The notes under the pieces: model-generated
Database searches by the model: none
What the model saw: only the letters and a program-made list of their open reading frames with translations
Told to the model about the DNA's origin: nothing
Source: BP-464 sp045805505
GTDB lineage: Bacteria > Actinomycetota > Thermoleophilia > Solirubrobacterales > Solirubrobacteraceae
Reading direction: 5' to 3'
NCBI GenBank assembly: GCA_045805505.1
Contig: JBJMLA010000022.1
Span: forward strand, 1 to 44,509
DNA: 44,509 nt
Program-made: the position numbers and the translations under genes
Part shown: positions 8,184 through 16,223 of the stretch, piece after piece
How the letters are laid out: every line of letters starts with the position of its first letter
Numbering within the stretch: position 1 is the first letter of the stretch

Positions 8184-8702
8184 ATGCGCGACGAAGATTT
8201 CGAGCGCCTCTACGCCGAGCACGCCGAGCCGCTGTTCCGGTTCCTCGTCTACCGCACCGGCGATCGCTCGCTCAGCGAGGACCTCATGGCCGAGGCCTTC
8301 GAGCGCGCGCTGCGCGCGCGGCGGACGTTCGACCCGCGCAAGGCCAGCAGCAAGACCTGGCTCTACACGATCGCCCTGAACTGCCTGCGCGACCACGCTC
8401 GCCGGCGCGACGCCGAGCACCGCGCCCTCGAGCGGGCCTCCGGCGCGCCCGAGGCCGCCCACCACGATCCAACGGTGGCGCTCGACGAGCGCGAGCAGCT
8501 GATGACGGCCCTGCGCGAGCTGGCTCCCGAGGAGCGCGAGGCCGTCGCGCTGCGCTTCGGCGCCGACCTCACCGTTCCCGAGATCTCGAAGTTGCTGCGC
8601 GTGAAGCTCAGTACTGCCGAAGGACGGGTATACCGCGCTCTGCGCAAGCTGCGTGAGGACCTCGAGGAAGACCGGCCTCACGCCCGAAAGGACGCTCTAT
8701 GA
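8184..8702 (+). CDS. ECF-type RNA polymerase sigma factor
   Basis: 172 residues with the two domains of extracytoplasmic-function sigma factors. Region 2 spans roughly residues 5-70 (FERLYAEHAEPLFRFLVYRT, then FDPRKASSKTWLYTIALN). Region 4 spans roughly 105-165 (LPEEREAVALRF-like segment LAPEEREAVALRFGADL, then helix-turn-helix VPEISKLLRVKLSTAEGRVY). It directs RNA polymerase to a small set of promoters. The kinase gene wzc follows 37 bp later, so the factor probably acts on the polysaccharide locus; this is inference. No recognisable anti-sigma gene sits downstream. The divergent LPFTG membrane protein is the only local candidate partner. The ATG start is followed directly by DEDFERLYAEH, the usual family beginning. 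Confidence 0.9.
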   Translation: MRDEDFERLYAEHAEPLFRFLVYRTGDRSLSEDLMAEAFERALRARRTFDPRKASSKTWLYTIALNCLRDHARRRDAEHRALERASGAPEAAHHDPTVALDEREQLMTALRELAPEEREAVALRFGADLTVPEISKLLRVKLSTAEGRVYRALRKLREDLEEDRPHARKDAL

Positions 8703-8737
8703 TCCAGCCCCGCCGCCGGACGCGGCCAACGTCGTGA
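8699..8737 (+). CDS. possible 12-codon leader ORF between sigma factor and wzc
   Basis: ATG at 8699 overlaps the sigma stop as ATGA and reads MIQPRRRTRPTS before a TGA that ends 2 nt upstream of the wzc ATG. It could couple translation of the two genes. It has no other support and may be chance. Confidence 0.25.
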   Translation: MIQPRRRTRPTS

Positions 8738-8739
8738 CC

Positions 8740-10275
8740 ATGCTCGAACCCTCTCGAACCACGACGGTGGGTCAGCTCGCCCCCTATCTGAAGGGCCTGC
8801 GCCGCCGCGCCAAGCTGATCGCGCTGATCACGCTGGTGGCCGGAGGCGTCGCCCTCGCGCTGTCGCTGAGCGCCACCAAGAAGTACAAGGCGACCTCCAA
8901 GGTCTTCATCAGCCAGACCAACCCGGTCCAGAACATCGTGGGGCAGAACCAGCAGCAGCCCCAGGACCCCGAGCGCGACCTCAACAGCAAGGTCTCGCTG
9001 ATCAAGCTCGAGTCGGTCGCCGAGCGCGTCAAGAACCAGCTGCACCTGGCGACGCCGACCGACGATCTCCTCAAGCAGGTCGAGACCGAGATCGAGGGCA
9101 CGACCGAGCTCGTCGACATCAACGTCACCGATCCCGACCCGAAGGCCGCGGCGGACATCGCCAACTCCTTCGCCACCGAGTTCGCCACCGCGCGTCAGGC
9201 CTCGGCGCGCGGGACGATCCAGGAAGCCGTCGATCTCGCCCAGCAGCAGCTCGACAACCTCACCGAGGGCGAGCGCACCGGCGCGCAGGGTCGCGAGCTG
9301 GCCGATCAGCTGCGTCAGCTGCAGATCGCCGCCGCGCTGCAGACCGGCGGCATCGAGATCGCCGCGAAGGCGACGGTGCCGACCGCGGCCTCGTCGCCCA
9401 AGACCAAGCTCAACACGGCGGCCGCGCTCTTCCTGGGCCTGATCTTCGGGCTCGTCGTCGCGCTGGCCGCCGAGGCGCTCGATCGCCGCGTCCGGGAGGA
9501 GGAGGACCTCGAGGGCTACGACCGCCCGGTCCTTGCGAAGATCCCGCGCCCGCGCTCGGACGACCCGCACGAGGAGGACTTCGCGCTGCGCGAGGCGTTC
9601 TCGACGCTGGCCACCAACCTGCGCTTCTTCCAGCTCGGCCGCGACGTGGCCGCCGTCGTGGTCACGTCGCCCGCGCCCCGTGAGGGCAAGACCACGACGA
9701 CGCTGGGCCTCGCCCGCGCGCTCGCCGACCTCGGCCTGCGCGTCCTGGCCATCGAGTGCGACCTGCGCCGCCCCATGTTCAGCACCTACATGGACATGCC
9801 CAGCCGCGGCGGGCTGAGCACCGTGCTGGCCGGCGTCACCGAGTTCGACCGCGAGCTCGTCGACGTCGACGCCGCGACGCTGCGGCCGCTGGACGCCGAC
9901 GGCGAGTCGCGCTCGTACTTCACCGTGCTGCCCGCCGGACCCGTCCCGCCCAACCCGCAGGGGCTGCTCAGCAGCGCCGCGATGCGCGACGTCGTGCGCC
10001 GGGCCCGCGCCAGCGCCGAGATCGTCCTGCTCGACACCGCGCCGGTCGGCACGGTCAACGACGTGGTGACGCTCAGCGAGCTCGTCGACGGCATCGTCCT
10101 GGTCGCCAAGCTCAAGCAGACGCGCCGCGACGAGGTCCAGCGCGCCCTGCGCACCCTCTCGAACCTGCCGTCGCCCGTCCTGGGCTTCGCCGTGACGGAC
10201 GCGCCGCGCGGCTCGGAGTCCTACTACGGCTACGACCGGCCGGTTCGCAGCTGGACCCCGGAGAAGACCGGCTAG
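8740..10275 (+). CDS. polysaccharide chain-length regulator and tyrosine autokinase (Wzc/CapAB type)
   Basis: A 511-residue fusion of a Wzz-like chain-length domain and a BY-kinase, which together control polymer length and export. Residues ~10-45 hold the first membrane segment (KLIALITLVAGGVALALSL), followed by a periplasmic-type domain. The second segment (LFLGLIFGLVVALAAEAL) precedes the kinase. Kinase motifs are Walker A APREGKTTTT with Lys317, Walker A' AIECDLRRPM and Walker B IVLLDTAP. The C-terminus carries a tyrosine cluster (SESYYGYDRP), the usual autophosphorylation site. It shares a transcript direction with the sigma factor and converges on a Wzy gene; both stop codons lie in one CTAG at 10272-10275. 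A GTG at 8734 is an alternative start. No cognate tyrosine phosphatase is in the window. Confidence 0.92.
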   Translation: MLEPSRTTTVGQLAPYLKGLRRRAKLIALITLVAGGVALALSLSATKKYKATSKVFISQTNPVQNIVGQNQQQPQDPERDLNSKVSLIKLESVAERVKNQLHLATPTDDLLKQVETEIEGTTELVDINVTDPDPKAAADIANSFATEFATARQASARGTIQEAVDLAQQQLDNLTEGERTGAQGRELADQLRQLQIAAALQTGGIEIAAKATVPTAASSPKTKLNTAAALFLGLIFGLVVALAAEALDRRVREEEDLEGYDRPVLAKIPRPRSDDPHEEDFALREAFSTLATNLRFFQLGRDVAAVVVTSPAPREGKTTTTLGLARALADLGLRVLAIECDLRRPMFSTYMDMPSRGGLSTVLAGVTEFDRELVDVDAATLRPLDADGESRSYFTVLPAGPVPPNPQGLLSSAAMRDVVRRARASAEIVLLDTAPVGTVNDVVTLSELVDGIVLVAKLKQTRRDEVQRALRTLSNLPSPVLGFAVTDAPRGSESYYGYDRPVRSWTPEKTG

Positions 10276-11672
10276 ACGATCTCGACCGGCGCCTCGTGCC
10301 GCGGGGGCACGATGGCGATGGCCAGCAGCACGCCGATCACCGCGGTGATCGCCAGGGTGTTGACGACGGGGAAGGTCACCGAGGAGAGCAGCAGCGCCAG
10401 CAGCGTCGCCTGGGCGCCGTTGCGCAGGCCGCGCTCGAGCGGGGGCAGCGCCGGCGGGCGCCGCAGCAGCGCCGCCGCGGCCAGCAGGCCGAACAGGACC
10501 AGCGCGGCCGGGATGCCCTGCTTCCACATCAGCCAGAAGTAGCCGTCGTGGGTGTAGGTCACCTCGCGGGCCGGCGTCCGCTGCCACGGCTGACCCCAGT
10601 AGATCGTGGTGCCCAGGCCCGAGCCGATGATCGGGCTCGCCTCGATGCGGGCGACGACGTGGCGCGACTCGACGACGCGGAAGCGCACGGAGTTGTCGCT
10701 CGTGTACTGGCCGATCGACAGCAGCCGCTCGCGCGCCGTGGTGAACTCGGCGGGCGCGGCGACCGACAGCACGCCCAGGGCGATCACCGCGGCCAGCGGC
10801 AGCATGATCAGCGCCCGCACGCGCTGGGCGTGACCGGCGCGGACGACGACCCAGCCGATGGCCAGCACGGCCGCCACCCAGAAGGTCCGCTCGAACGTGA
10901 ACAGGAGCCCGCCGATGTTGACGAGCACGCCGATCCACAGCCAGCGGCGCGCACGCTCGCTCGTCACGCCACCCGAGAGCAGGGCCGCCGCGCACATGAT
11001 CAGCGCGGGCCCGAAGCCGTAGAGGCCGCCCTGGACCTGCCCGCGCCCGCCGCTGGTCAGCGCGACGCCCTCGCGGACGCCGAAGTCCTCAGCGCCGCCG
11101 AACGGGATCGTGACCAGGTACTGCGTGATGCCCCACAGGCCGAGCAGCACCGCGATGACCAGCATTCCCTGCCACAGGCGCGCGCGGCGGACCGGATCGC
11201 GCAGGATCGGGATGGCGATCAAGAACGACGCGAGCCCGATCTGGATGCGCAGCTCGTAGCCGATGTCGCTGGGCGTGCCGCCGTTGGTGTAGCCGTGGAC
11301 GGCCTGCAGCACCGACCACCCGATGTAGGCGACCAGCACCCCGCCGAAGATCAGCCAGCGGCGGTCGAGCTTCATGCGGCTCATGGCGACCAGCGACCAG
11401 ACCACGCCGATGATCAGCAGCAGGTCCGACGGCAGCAGGCCCGGGCGCGAGACCCCGGCGAGCTTCTGGATCCCGTACGGGATGACCGCCGTGAGGAACA
11501 GCAGCCCGAGCAGGTTGCCGACGGGATGGCGGAACGCCGCCCAGACGACGATGAGCAGGCCGACCAGGCCGAACGCGATCCGCGGCTGCACGTAGGTCGC
11601 GGCGCCGAGGACCGCCGCGGCCGCGGCGGCCAGCGGGTACAGGAACCGCGGGCGCTCGGCCAGCGCGGTCAC
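10272..11672 (-). CDS. second O-antigen polymerase / ligase-like membrane protein
   Basis: 466 residues with about eleven hydrophobic segments and the Wzy_C-type region: FTFERTFWVAAVLAIGW, then SVRFRVVESRHVVARI, SPIIGSGLGTTIYWG and YTHDGYFWLMWKQGIPA. Here the usual HNxYL motif appears as THDGYFWL. It probably polymerises or transfers polysaccharide units outside the membrane. The start is a GTG overlapping the stop of the upstream glycosyltransferase by 4 bp, so it is the last gene of a minus-strand operon that also holds the acetyltransferase and both GT4 enzymes. It lacks the long TPR-like tail of the other Wzy gene in the locus. Confidence 0.85.
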   Translation of the reverse strand: MTALAERPRFLYPLAAAAAAVLGAATYVQPRIAFGLVGLLIVVWAAFRHPVGNLLGLLFLTAVIPYGIQKLAGVSRPGLLPSDLLLIIGVVWSLVAMSRMKLDRRWLIFGGVLVAYIGWSVLQAVHGYTNGGTPSDIGYELRIQIGLASFLIAIPILRDPVRRARLWQGMLVIAVLLGLWGITQYLVTIPFGGAEDFGVREGVALTSGGRGQVQGGLYGFGPALIMCAAALLSGGVTSERARRWLWIGVLVNIGGLLFTFERTFWVAAVLAIGWVVVRAGHAQRVRALIMLPLAAVIALGVLSVAAPAEFTTARERLLSIGQYTSDNSVRFRVVESRHVVARIEASPIIGSGLGTTIYWGQPWQRTPAREVTYTHDGYFWLMWKQGIPAALVLFGLLAAAALLRRPPALPPLERGLRNGAQATLLALLLSSVTFPVVNTLAITAVIGVLLAIAIVPPRHEAPVEIV

Positions 11673-12880
11673 GGCGTCGCGGACCGTCCTCGCAGGACGT
11701 GCTCGTAGGCGGCGAGCAGCTCGCGCTCGGAGTGCTCCCAGGCCAGGCCCTGCTCGACGCGCGCGCGGCCCTCGGCGCCCATGCGCGCGCGGCGCTCGGG
11801 ATCGTCGAGCAGCGCGGCGATCTGCTCGCCGAAGCTGCGGTCGTCGCCCGCGGTGGCGTAGACCGCCGCGTCGCCGGCGGTCACGCGCGTCTCGGTCAGG
11901 TCATAGGCCACCACCGGCCGCGACATCGCCAGGTACTCGGCGACCTTGACGAGCGTCGAGGCGTCGCTGAGCGGCGTCTTGGGGTCGGGTACCAGGCAGA
12001 CGTCGGCGGTGCCCAGCAGCGCGCGCACCTCGTCCTGCTCGAGCCAGCCCGGGAACTCGACGAGATCGGCGATGCCCAGCTCGCGCGCCAGCTCCTGCAT
12101 CTCCTCGACCGCCGAGCCCTCGCCGGCGAACACGGCGTGCCAGTCGTCGCGCTGCTCGCGCAGGGCGGCCAGGCCGCGCAGCGCGTGATCGACGCCGTCC
12201 TGGCGGGCCATGATGCCGATGTAGGCCAGCAGGTGGGGCTTGCCGCGCCGGAGCGACTCGCGCGGCTCGACCGGCGTGAAGCGCTCGAGCGCGGGCGCCG
12301 AGCGGACGATGAAGACGTCCTCCGGGCGCTTGCGGCCGCGCCCGGTGGCCACGCGGCGATAGCTCTCGTTGGTGGCCAGCACGACATCGGCGAGACGGAA
12401 GTTGATGCGCTCGACCAGCAGGCTCAGGCGGTAGAGCAGGTCCTCACCGCGGCCGAAGCGCACGAGGTAGAGCTCCGGCGCGAGGTCGTGATGGTCGAAG
12501 ACGAAGCGCGCGCCGCGGCGCCGCTGCGACAGCGCGGTGAGCAGCAGCAGGTCGGGCGGGTTGCAGGCGTGGACGACGTCGAACGGCCGGCCGCGCGAGA
12601 TGCGCCGGACCAGCGCGCGCATCCGCCACAGCGCGGTGGCGTACTCACGCAGGTAGCCGATCGCTCCACTCGCCGGGTCCTGGTCGAAGCGGTGGATGTC
12701 GACGCCGTCGATCTGCTCGTGGGCGTCGAGGTCGCGGCCGTCACCCTTCGGGCAGATGGCGGCCACCTCGTAGCCCGCCCCTCGCAGCGCGGTGATCTCG
12801 GCCCAGACGCGGCGGTCTGAGGGCAGCGAGTTGTTCTGGTCGAGGACGAGGACCCTCGGAGGCGCGGTCGAGGGGCTCAT
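11669..12880 (-). CDS. GT4-family glycosyltransferase
   Basis: A 403-residue GT-B glycosyltransferase, likely cytoplasmic and adding one sugar to the lipid-linked repeat unit. The N-terminal domain starts RVLVLDQNNSLPSDRRVW and contains FDVVHACNPPDLLLLTAL and FVFDHHDLAPELY. The C-terminal donor-binding domain has LLAYIGIMARQDGVDHAL, VFAGEGSA, and the nucleotide-sugar region LSDASTLVKVAEYLAMSRPV. There Glu in VAEYLAM corresponds to the family's EX7E region. The start ATG before SPSTAPPRV leaves 1 bp to the acetyltransferase stop. A longer start would overlap that gene by about 38 bp. The acceptor and donor sugars cannot be told from sequence. Confidence 0.88.
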   Translation of the reverse strand: MSPSTAPPRVLVLDQNNSLPSDRRVWAEITALRGAGYEVAAICPKGDGRDLDAHEQIDGVDIHRFDQDPASGAIGYLREYATALWRMRALVRRISRGRPFDVVHACNPPDLLLLTALSQRRRGARFVFDHHDLAPELYLVRFGRGEDLLYRLSLLVERINFRLADVVLATNESYRRVATGRGRKRPEDVFIVRSAPALERFTPVEPRESLRRGKPHLLAYIGIMARQDGVDHALRGLAALREQRDDWHAVFAGEGSAVEEMQELARELGIADLVEFPGWLEQDEVRALLGTADVCLVPDPKTPLSDASTLVKVAEYLAMSRPVVAYDLTETRVTAGDAAVYATAGDDRSFGEQIAALLDDPERRARMGAEGRARVEQGLAWEHSERELLAAYEHVLRGRSATP

Positions 12881-12881
12881 G

Positions 12882-13439
12882 TCACGGACGGACGTACCCG
12901 TCGGGCACGGTGAGCTCACGGATCGGCTGGGCGGGGTTGCCGCCCACGACGGTGCCCGCCGGGACGTCGCGCGTCACGACCGCTCCGGCGGCGACGATCG
13001 CGTGGTCACCGATCGTCACGCCGGGCAGCACGATCGCCGCCCGGCCGATCCACACGTCGTTGCCGATCGAGACGGGTGCGACGCGCACGCCGGCTCCGGG
13101 CTCGACCTCGTGGAAGTCGGTGTCGTAGACGCAGGCCAGGTCGGCCAGGCGCACGTCGTTGCCGATGGTCACGCGGTTTGCGGCCCAGATCATGACCCCC
13201 TGGTTGAGGAAGACGCGGTCGCCCAGGCGCAGCTCGGCACCGGGATCGGCGCCGATGACGACCGGGAACTGCTCGCCGTCGACGCGGAAGCTCCGGCCGA
13301 CGGTCACCGAGCCCTTCCCCCGGACCAGAAGGCCGCGGCCGAGCACGACAGGTCGGCCGGCGAAGCGCGCGCCTCCCCGGCGCAGCGCGACCAGGGCACG
13401 CAGGTGCCCCACGGCCTTGCGGATGACGTCTCGGGGCAC
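12882..13439 (-). CDS. left-handed beta-helix (hexapeptide) O-acetyltransferase
   Basis: About 185 residues, of the WcaF / maltose-acetyltransferase type, which put an acetyl group from acetyl-CoA onto a sugar. Hexapeptide repeats run through most of the protein: VTIGNDVRLADLACV, VSIGNDVWIGRAAIVLPGVT and IGDHAIVAAGAVVTRDVPA, ending in the family motif VVGGNPAQPIR. The catalytic His is probably in DTDFHEV. I chose the GTG 8 bp after the upstream stop, because nothing before it in this frame resembles the family. The gene sits between two GT4 genes, so it probably acetylates the exopolysaccharide repeat unit. Confidence 0.82.
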   Translation of the reverse strand: MPRDVIRKAVGHLRALVALRRGGARFAGRPVVLGRGLLVRGKGSVTVGRSFRVDGEQFPVVIGADPGAELRLGDRVFLNQGVMIWAANRVTIGNDVRLADLACVYDTDFHEVEPGAGVRVAPVSIGNDVWIGRAAIVLPGVTIGDHAIVAAGAVVTRDVPAGTVVGGNPAQPIRELTVPDGYVRP

Positions 13440-13447
13440 CGGTCGGC

Positions 13448-14665
13448 TCAGGATAGACCGGCTTCGGCGCGATAGCGCCGCACCAGCGCGCCGGTGATCG
13501 CGGGCCAGAAGAAGCGCTCGCTCGCGGTCCGGGCGGCCTGCACCAGCGCTGCGACCTCGCCGTCCTGCGGGTGCTCCCAGCCCTCGGCCAGCCGCACGAT
13601 CGCGGCGGCGAAGCCGGCCGGGTCGTCGGCCTCGAGGTAGTGCTCGCCGGCCACCATCCCGAGGCCCTGGGCGCCGAGCGACGTCGAGACCACCGGGCGG
13701 CCCTCCGCGGCAGCCTCGATGAGCTTCAGGCGGGTGCCGGAGCCCTCGAAGACCGGCACGACGACGACGTGGGCGCGCTCGTAATACGGGGTCACGGAGT
13801 CGACACGGCCCAGATAGGTGACGCCGTCGGCCTCGACCGGATGCCGGGGCGGCTGGCCCACGACGTCGAAGCACACCGGCACCCGCTCGCGGACCAGCGG
13901 AAGGACCTCGGTGACGAACCACTGCAGCCCGCGCTCGTAGGGCGCGTAGGCCCCGGAGCCGACGAACACCAGCCGCAGCGGCGTCGCCGCGTCGCGCGGC
14001 GCCCGCGGGAGGCACGGCACCGGCGCGGTCCCGTTGGGACACAGCGCGACGCGGCGGGCGCCGCCGGCCTCGATGAGCTGCGCGTCGTGGTCCGAGACGG
14101 CCAGGACGAGGTCCATCGTCCGCCACGCCCACGTCTCCTCGCGCGCGATCCGGCGGCTCTCCAGGCGGTTGAAGGCCTGGCGCACGGCGGATCCACTCGT
14201 CGCCTGGCTGCCGATCAGCACGTGCTCCACGTTGTGGCTGGAGTAGACGTTGACCGCGCCCGGAAGCGGCCCGTTGAGCGCGGTGCCGAGGTCGTCGAAG
14301 TGGACGATCGCCGGCGGGCGCGCGGCGGCGGCGCTGCGCAGCGCGTCGGCGAAGGCCGGCGACTCGTAGCGGCCCCAGTTGAACGACGCGCGGCGGGCCA
14401 GACCGGTCAGCTGTGCCGCGCGCTTGTGCGCACCCAGGCCGGGGACGGCCACGAGTTCGACGCCGGGAAGGCTCTCCTGGAGTGCGTCGAGGTCGACCGG
14501 GCCGTCGGCGCTGCCGGGCTGGTGCTGGTAGGTGACGAGCGTGACGTCGAAGGCGTCGGCGAGGCCGGCCAGCAGCTCATGCCCGCGGATCCGCGCGCCG
14601 TTGTCGAGCGGCCACGGCGGGCGCCGGGTGGCGAACAGGAGGCTGGACCGGCGCTCGGGGCTCAT
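13448..14665 (-). CDS. GT4-family glycosyltransferase (Stp1 / EpsH1-associated type)
   Basis: A 405-residue GT-B enzyme. It opens with LLFATRRPPWPLDNGARIRG, a start I associate with the sugar transferases that accompany exosortase/EPS clusters. It continues with VYSSHNVEHVLIGSQ, LVLAVSDHDAQLIE, LRLVFVGSGAYAPYERGLQW, and the donor-site segment VPVFEGSGTRLKLIEAAAEG followed by RPVVSTSLGAQGLG. The last segment carries the conserved Glu residues of the family. The ATG before SPERRSS is used because upstream codons lie in the divergent promoter region. It is the first gene of the minus-strand operon and diverges from the flippase. The sugar specificity is unknown. Confidence 0.86.
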   Translation of the reverse strand: MSPERRSSLLFATRRPPWPLDNGARIRGHELLAGLADAFDVTLVTYQHQPGSADGPVDLDALQESLPGVELVAVPGLGAHKRAAQLTGLARRASFNWGRYESPAFADALRSAAAARPPAIVHFDDLGTALNGPLPGAVNVYSSHNVEHVLIGSQATSGSAVRQAFNRLESRRIAREETWAWRTMDLVLAVSDHDAQLIEAGGARRVALCPNGTAPVPCLPRAPRDAATPLRLVFVGSGAYAPYERGLQWFVTEVLPLVRERVPVCFDVVGQPPRHPVEADGVTYLGRVDSVTPYYERAHVVVVPVFEGSGTRLKLIEAAAEGRPVVSTSLGAQGLGMVAGEHYLEADDPAGFAAAIVRLAEGWEHPQDGEVAALVQAARTASERFFWPAITGALVRRYRAEAGLS

Positions 14666-14697
14666 GCGGAACCGGACGCTATCGGCCCCGACGCTCG

Positions 14698-14703
14698 TAT
14701 CAT
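14698..14703 (+). promoter_or_regulatory. -10 box (TATCAT) of a leaderless-type promoter for the flippase
   Basis: TATCAT ends 8 nt before the GTG at 14712, leaving no room for a ribosome binding site. The 46-bp space between divergent starts must hold both promoters. Confidence 0.5.
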
Positions 14704-14711
14704 CGCCTCGC

Positions 14712-16223
14712 GTGACCGGCGATGGCGGGGACAAGGGCGAGGACAGCCCACCCGCGCCGAGCGCGCGGCACATCGTGCGCCAGGCCCTGTGGTTCGGTCT
14801 CGGCCAGGCCGCCAACGACCTGGCGTTCTACGTCATGGTCCTCGTACTGGCGGCGCTGCTCTCGCCGCACGCCTTCGGCTCGGTGGCGCTGGGCATGGCC
14901 ATCGTGCGGGTCGCCAACCTGATCACGCAGGCGGGCATCGGCGGCAGCGTCATCACCGCCAAGGGGCTGACCTCCGAGGAGCTCCGACGGTCCTACTGGA
15001 TCACCGTTGGCACCGCGCTGGCCTTCGCGGTCGTGATCGCCGCGGTCGCCACGCCGCTGTCGCACACCCTGGCCGCGGGCAGCGACCCCGACGTGCTGCG
15101 CTTCCTGGCCTTCGCCGTCGTGCTGGCCGCCGCGGCCGTCGTGCCCTCCGCGCTGCTGCGCCGCGAGCTGCAGCTCAAGTCCCTGGCGGCCATCAACGCC
15201 GGCGCGGCGATCGTCACGGCGGTCATCGCCATCATCGCGGCGGTGGCGGGCGCCGGCGTCTGGGCGCTGGTCGCCCGGCAGCTCGTCTACCAGGGCGTCA
15301 TCGCGCTGGTCGCCTACCGGGTGACGCGGCCGCTCGTCGCGCGCCTGCCGTCCGCCGCCGGGCGGCGCGGGCCGAGCGCGCGGTCGCGCGACGGGCTGGC
15401 CTTCGTGCTGATCTCGGCGAGCGGCCTGATCGCGATGACGCTCGACAACGTCGTGGTCGGCGCCGCCACCGACGCGGCGCAGCTCGGCTTCTACTCGCTG
15501 GCCTTCACGTTCGGCTTCGCCCCGCTCACCCAGATCTCCTGGCGCCTCGGGCAGGTCCTGTTCCCGGCCGCCGCCGCGACACAGGACCTCGAGCTCGTCG
15601 GTCGCCGCACGCTGTCGATCCTGCGGATCACCAGCCTGCTGCTGTTCCCGCTCGTCCCGGTGGCCGTCGTGCTGGCGCCCGCGGTCATCCCGGCGGTGCT
15701 GGGCGAGAAGTGGGCGCCGATGGTCACGCCGTTTCAGATCCTGCTGGTGGTCGGCATCGCGCACGCGGTCACCAACACGATCGGCGAGTCGCTCTCGGGC
15801 GGCGGCGGCGCCTCGTTCCGCTCGCGCATCGACATCTCGTGGGCGGTCGGCACGCTTGCGCTCGTCGGCGTCTTCGCGCTGCTCGACGGCATCCGCGGCG
15901 CGGCGCTCGGGCATCTCGCCGGCTTCCTGCCCCTGCTGGTGGGCTACGCCTGGTGGGGCACGCGCCGGATCGGCACCGACCCGAAGCGCCTGTGGGAGGC
16001 GCTGCGGGGGATCCTCGGCGCGGTGGCCGCCCAGGCCGCGGTCACGTTCGGGCTGTGGGAGGCGCTGTCGAGCGCGCCCGAGGGTGCGGCGGCTGCCGCG
16101 GCCGCCGGCGGCGGACTGCTCACGGCGCTGGTCGTGCTGTGGCGTCTGCCGTCACGCCCGTTCGACGAGGCCCGCCGGCTGATCGCCGTGGCCCGTCCGG
16201 GTCGCGGCGGCGCCGCGGCCTAG
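14712..16223 (+). CDS. Wzx-type polysaccharide flippase (MOP superfamily)
   Basis: About 503 residues with 12-14 predicted membrane segments, of the lipopolysaccharide-biosynthesis / MOP exporter family. It turns lipid-linked repeat units across the membrane. Visible hallmarks are the amphipathic start RHIVRQALWFGLGQAANDLA, LVLAALLSPHAFGSVALGMA, and the mid-protein repeat of the fold (ISASGLIAMTLDNVVVGA, then AQLGFYSLAFTFGFAPL). The GTG start is chosen because a TATCAT box lies just before it. Its TAG stop shares a CTAG with the stop of the convergent transglycosylase-like gene. Confidence 0.88.
   Translation: MTGDGGDKGEDSPPAPSARHIVRQALWFGLGQAANDLAFYVMVLVLAALLSPHAFGSVALGMAIVRVANLITQAGIGGSVITAKGLTSEELRRSYWITVGTALAFAVVIAAVATPLSHTLAAGSDPDVLRFLAFAVVLAAAAVVPSALLRRELQLKSLAAINAGAAIVTAVIAIIAAVAGAGVWALVARQLVYQGVIALVAYRVTRPLVARLPSAAGRRGPSARSRDGLAFVLISASGLIAMTLDNVVVGAATDAAQLGFYSLAFTFGFAPLTQISWRLGQVLFPAAAATQDLELVGRRTLSILRITSLLLFPLVPVAVVLAPAVIPAVLGEKWAPMVTPFQILLVVGIAHAVTNTIGESLSGGGGASFRSRIDISWAVGTLALVGVFALLDGIRGAALGHLAGFLPLLVGYAWWGTRRIGTDPKRLWEALRGILGAVAAQAAVTFGLWEALSSAPEGAAAAAAAGGGLLTALVVLWRLPSRPFDEARRLIAVARPGRGGAAA

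Noticed and set aside
8608..10995. Minus-strand open frame of about 795 codons opposite wzc
   Set aside because: Low-complexity composition and no motifs, while the opposite strand encodes a clear Wzz-kinase fusion and its neighbours.
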